Of a stretch of DNA of 64,000 nt, positions 63,893 through 64,000 are shown piece after piece. This stretch comes from Bacteroidales bacterium (GTDB lineage Bacteria > Bacteroidota > Bacteroidia > Bacteroidales > UBA3663), in NCBI GenBank assembly GCA_004557315.1, contig SFEH01000005.1, forward strand, positions 7,600 through 71,599, read 5' to 3'. The notes beneath the pieces were generated by a model that was not told the DNA's origin, searched no databases, and saw nothing but the letters and a program-made list of their open reading frames with translations. The stretch's first letter is position 1; each line of letters begins with the position of its first letter. A program made the position numbers and the translations under genes.

Positions 63893-64000
63893 ATGGCTGA
63901 CTATTACGAATATTCCATACCAGAATTGATAAAGCTGCTTGGAGCGAGATTCAAAGATTATCGTCTGCGTAGTAACATGACGCAGAAGGATGTCTCTGAG
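63893..64000 (+). CDS. XRE-type HTH regulator, 3' end cut off
   Basis: Opens with ATG at 63893 and reads MADYYEYSIPELIKLLGARF, then KDYRLRSNMTQKDVSE at the window end. The stretch LGARFKDYRLRSNMTQKDVSE is the first half of a Cro/C1-type helix-turn-helix. In this context such a gene often heads a toxin-antitoxin or HipA-like pair, but that cannot be seen here. Confidence 0.7.
   Translation, partial: MADYYEYSIPELIKLLGARFKDYRLRSNMTQKDVSE

Overview
The window looks like chromosomal DNA of a Bacteroidota bacterium, most likely a Prevotella-type member of the Bacteroidales. The ATP synthase operon has the phylum's order (beta, epsilon, AtpI-like, a, c, b, delta, alpha, gamma). Many starts are preceded by the phylum's promoter form, TTG or TTTG, a 19-21 bp spacer, then TAnnTTTG, and Shine-Dalgarno sequences are largely absent. 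The accessory genes are mostly polysaccharide-degrading enzymes, TonB-plug outer-membrane barrels and purine/pyrimidine uptake. No phage, transposase or CRISPR array was found. Genes at both ends are cut by the window.

Left part (1-19.4 kb), mostly housekeeping: comM/yifB-like ATPase (partial), a secreted C1 peptidase, a GT2 glycosyltransferase, tRNA-Ser(CGA), uvrC, apt, mnmG, ybeY, the nine-gene atp operon, a GH53 galactanase and queF. Five parS-like 16-mers lie between 3.5 and 8.1 kb, one of them a perfect parS, which suggests the chromosome-partition region near the origin.

Middle (19.4-36.6 kb): a small secreted protein, an AraC regulator, a DMT exporter, a GH43 enzyme, a nucleobase-uptake group (uracil permease, Tsx-like outer-membrane protein, purine permease), a TonB-plug barrel protein divergent from a membrane LytTR regulator, a DUF5672 protein, GH43 and GH130 enzymes, and a lipoprotein with an HD-GYP-like domain. 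From 36.6 to 37.7 kb is a repeat-rich, almost gene-free stretch.

Right part (37.7-64 kb): a beta-mannan/galactomannan locus (GH26, GH130_1 phosphorylase, GPH symporter, mannobiose epimerase, mannose-6-phosphate isomerase, GH36 and, further downstream, GH2); a fimbrillin-like lipoprotein with an apparent frameshift; a REC/PEP-pyruvate-binding fusion; YraN; a second LytTR/TonB-plug pair; a candidate structured RNA; a xylan locus (GH43, GH10, GPH symporter); leuB; and two HTH proteins, the last cut by the window end.

The most interesting signal is a shared promoter architecture. Direct repeats built on TC(A/C)C recur every 20-21 bp, and the last repeat starts exactly 10 bp before the -33 box, at the promoters of both TonB-plug proteins, one LytTR gene and the small secreted protein at 19.7 kb. 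This predicts a regulon for the two membrane-bound LytTR regulators.
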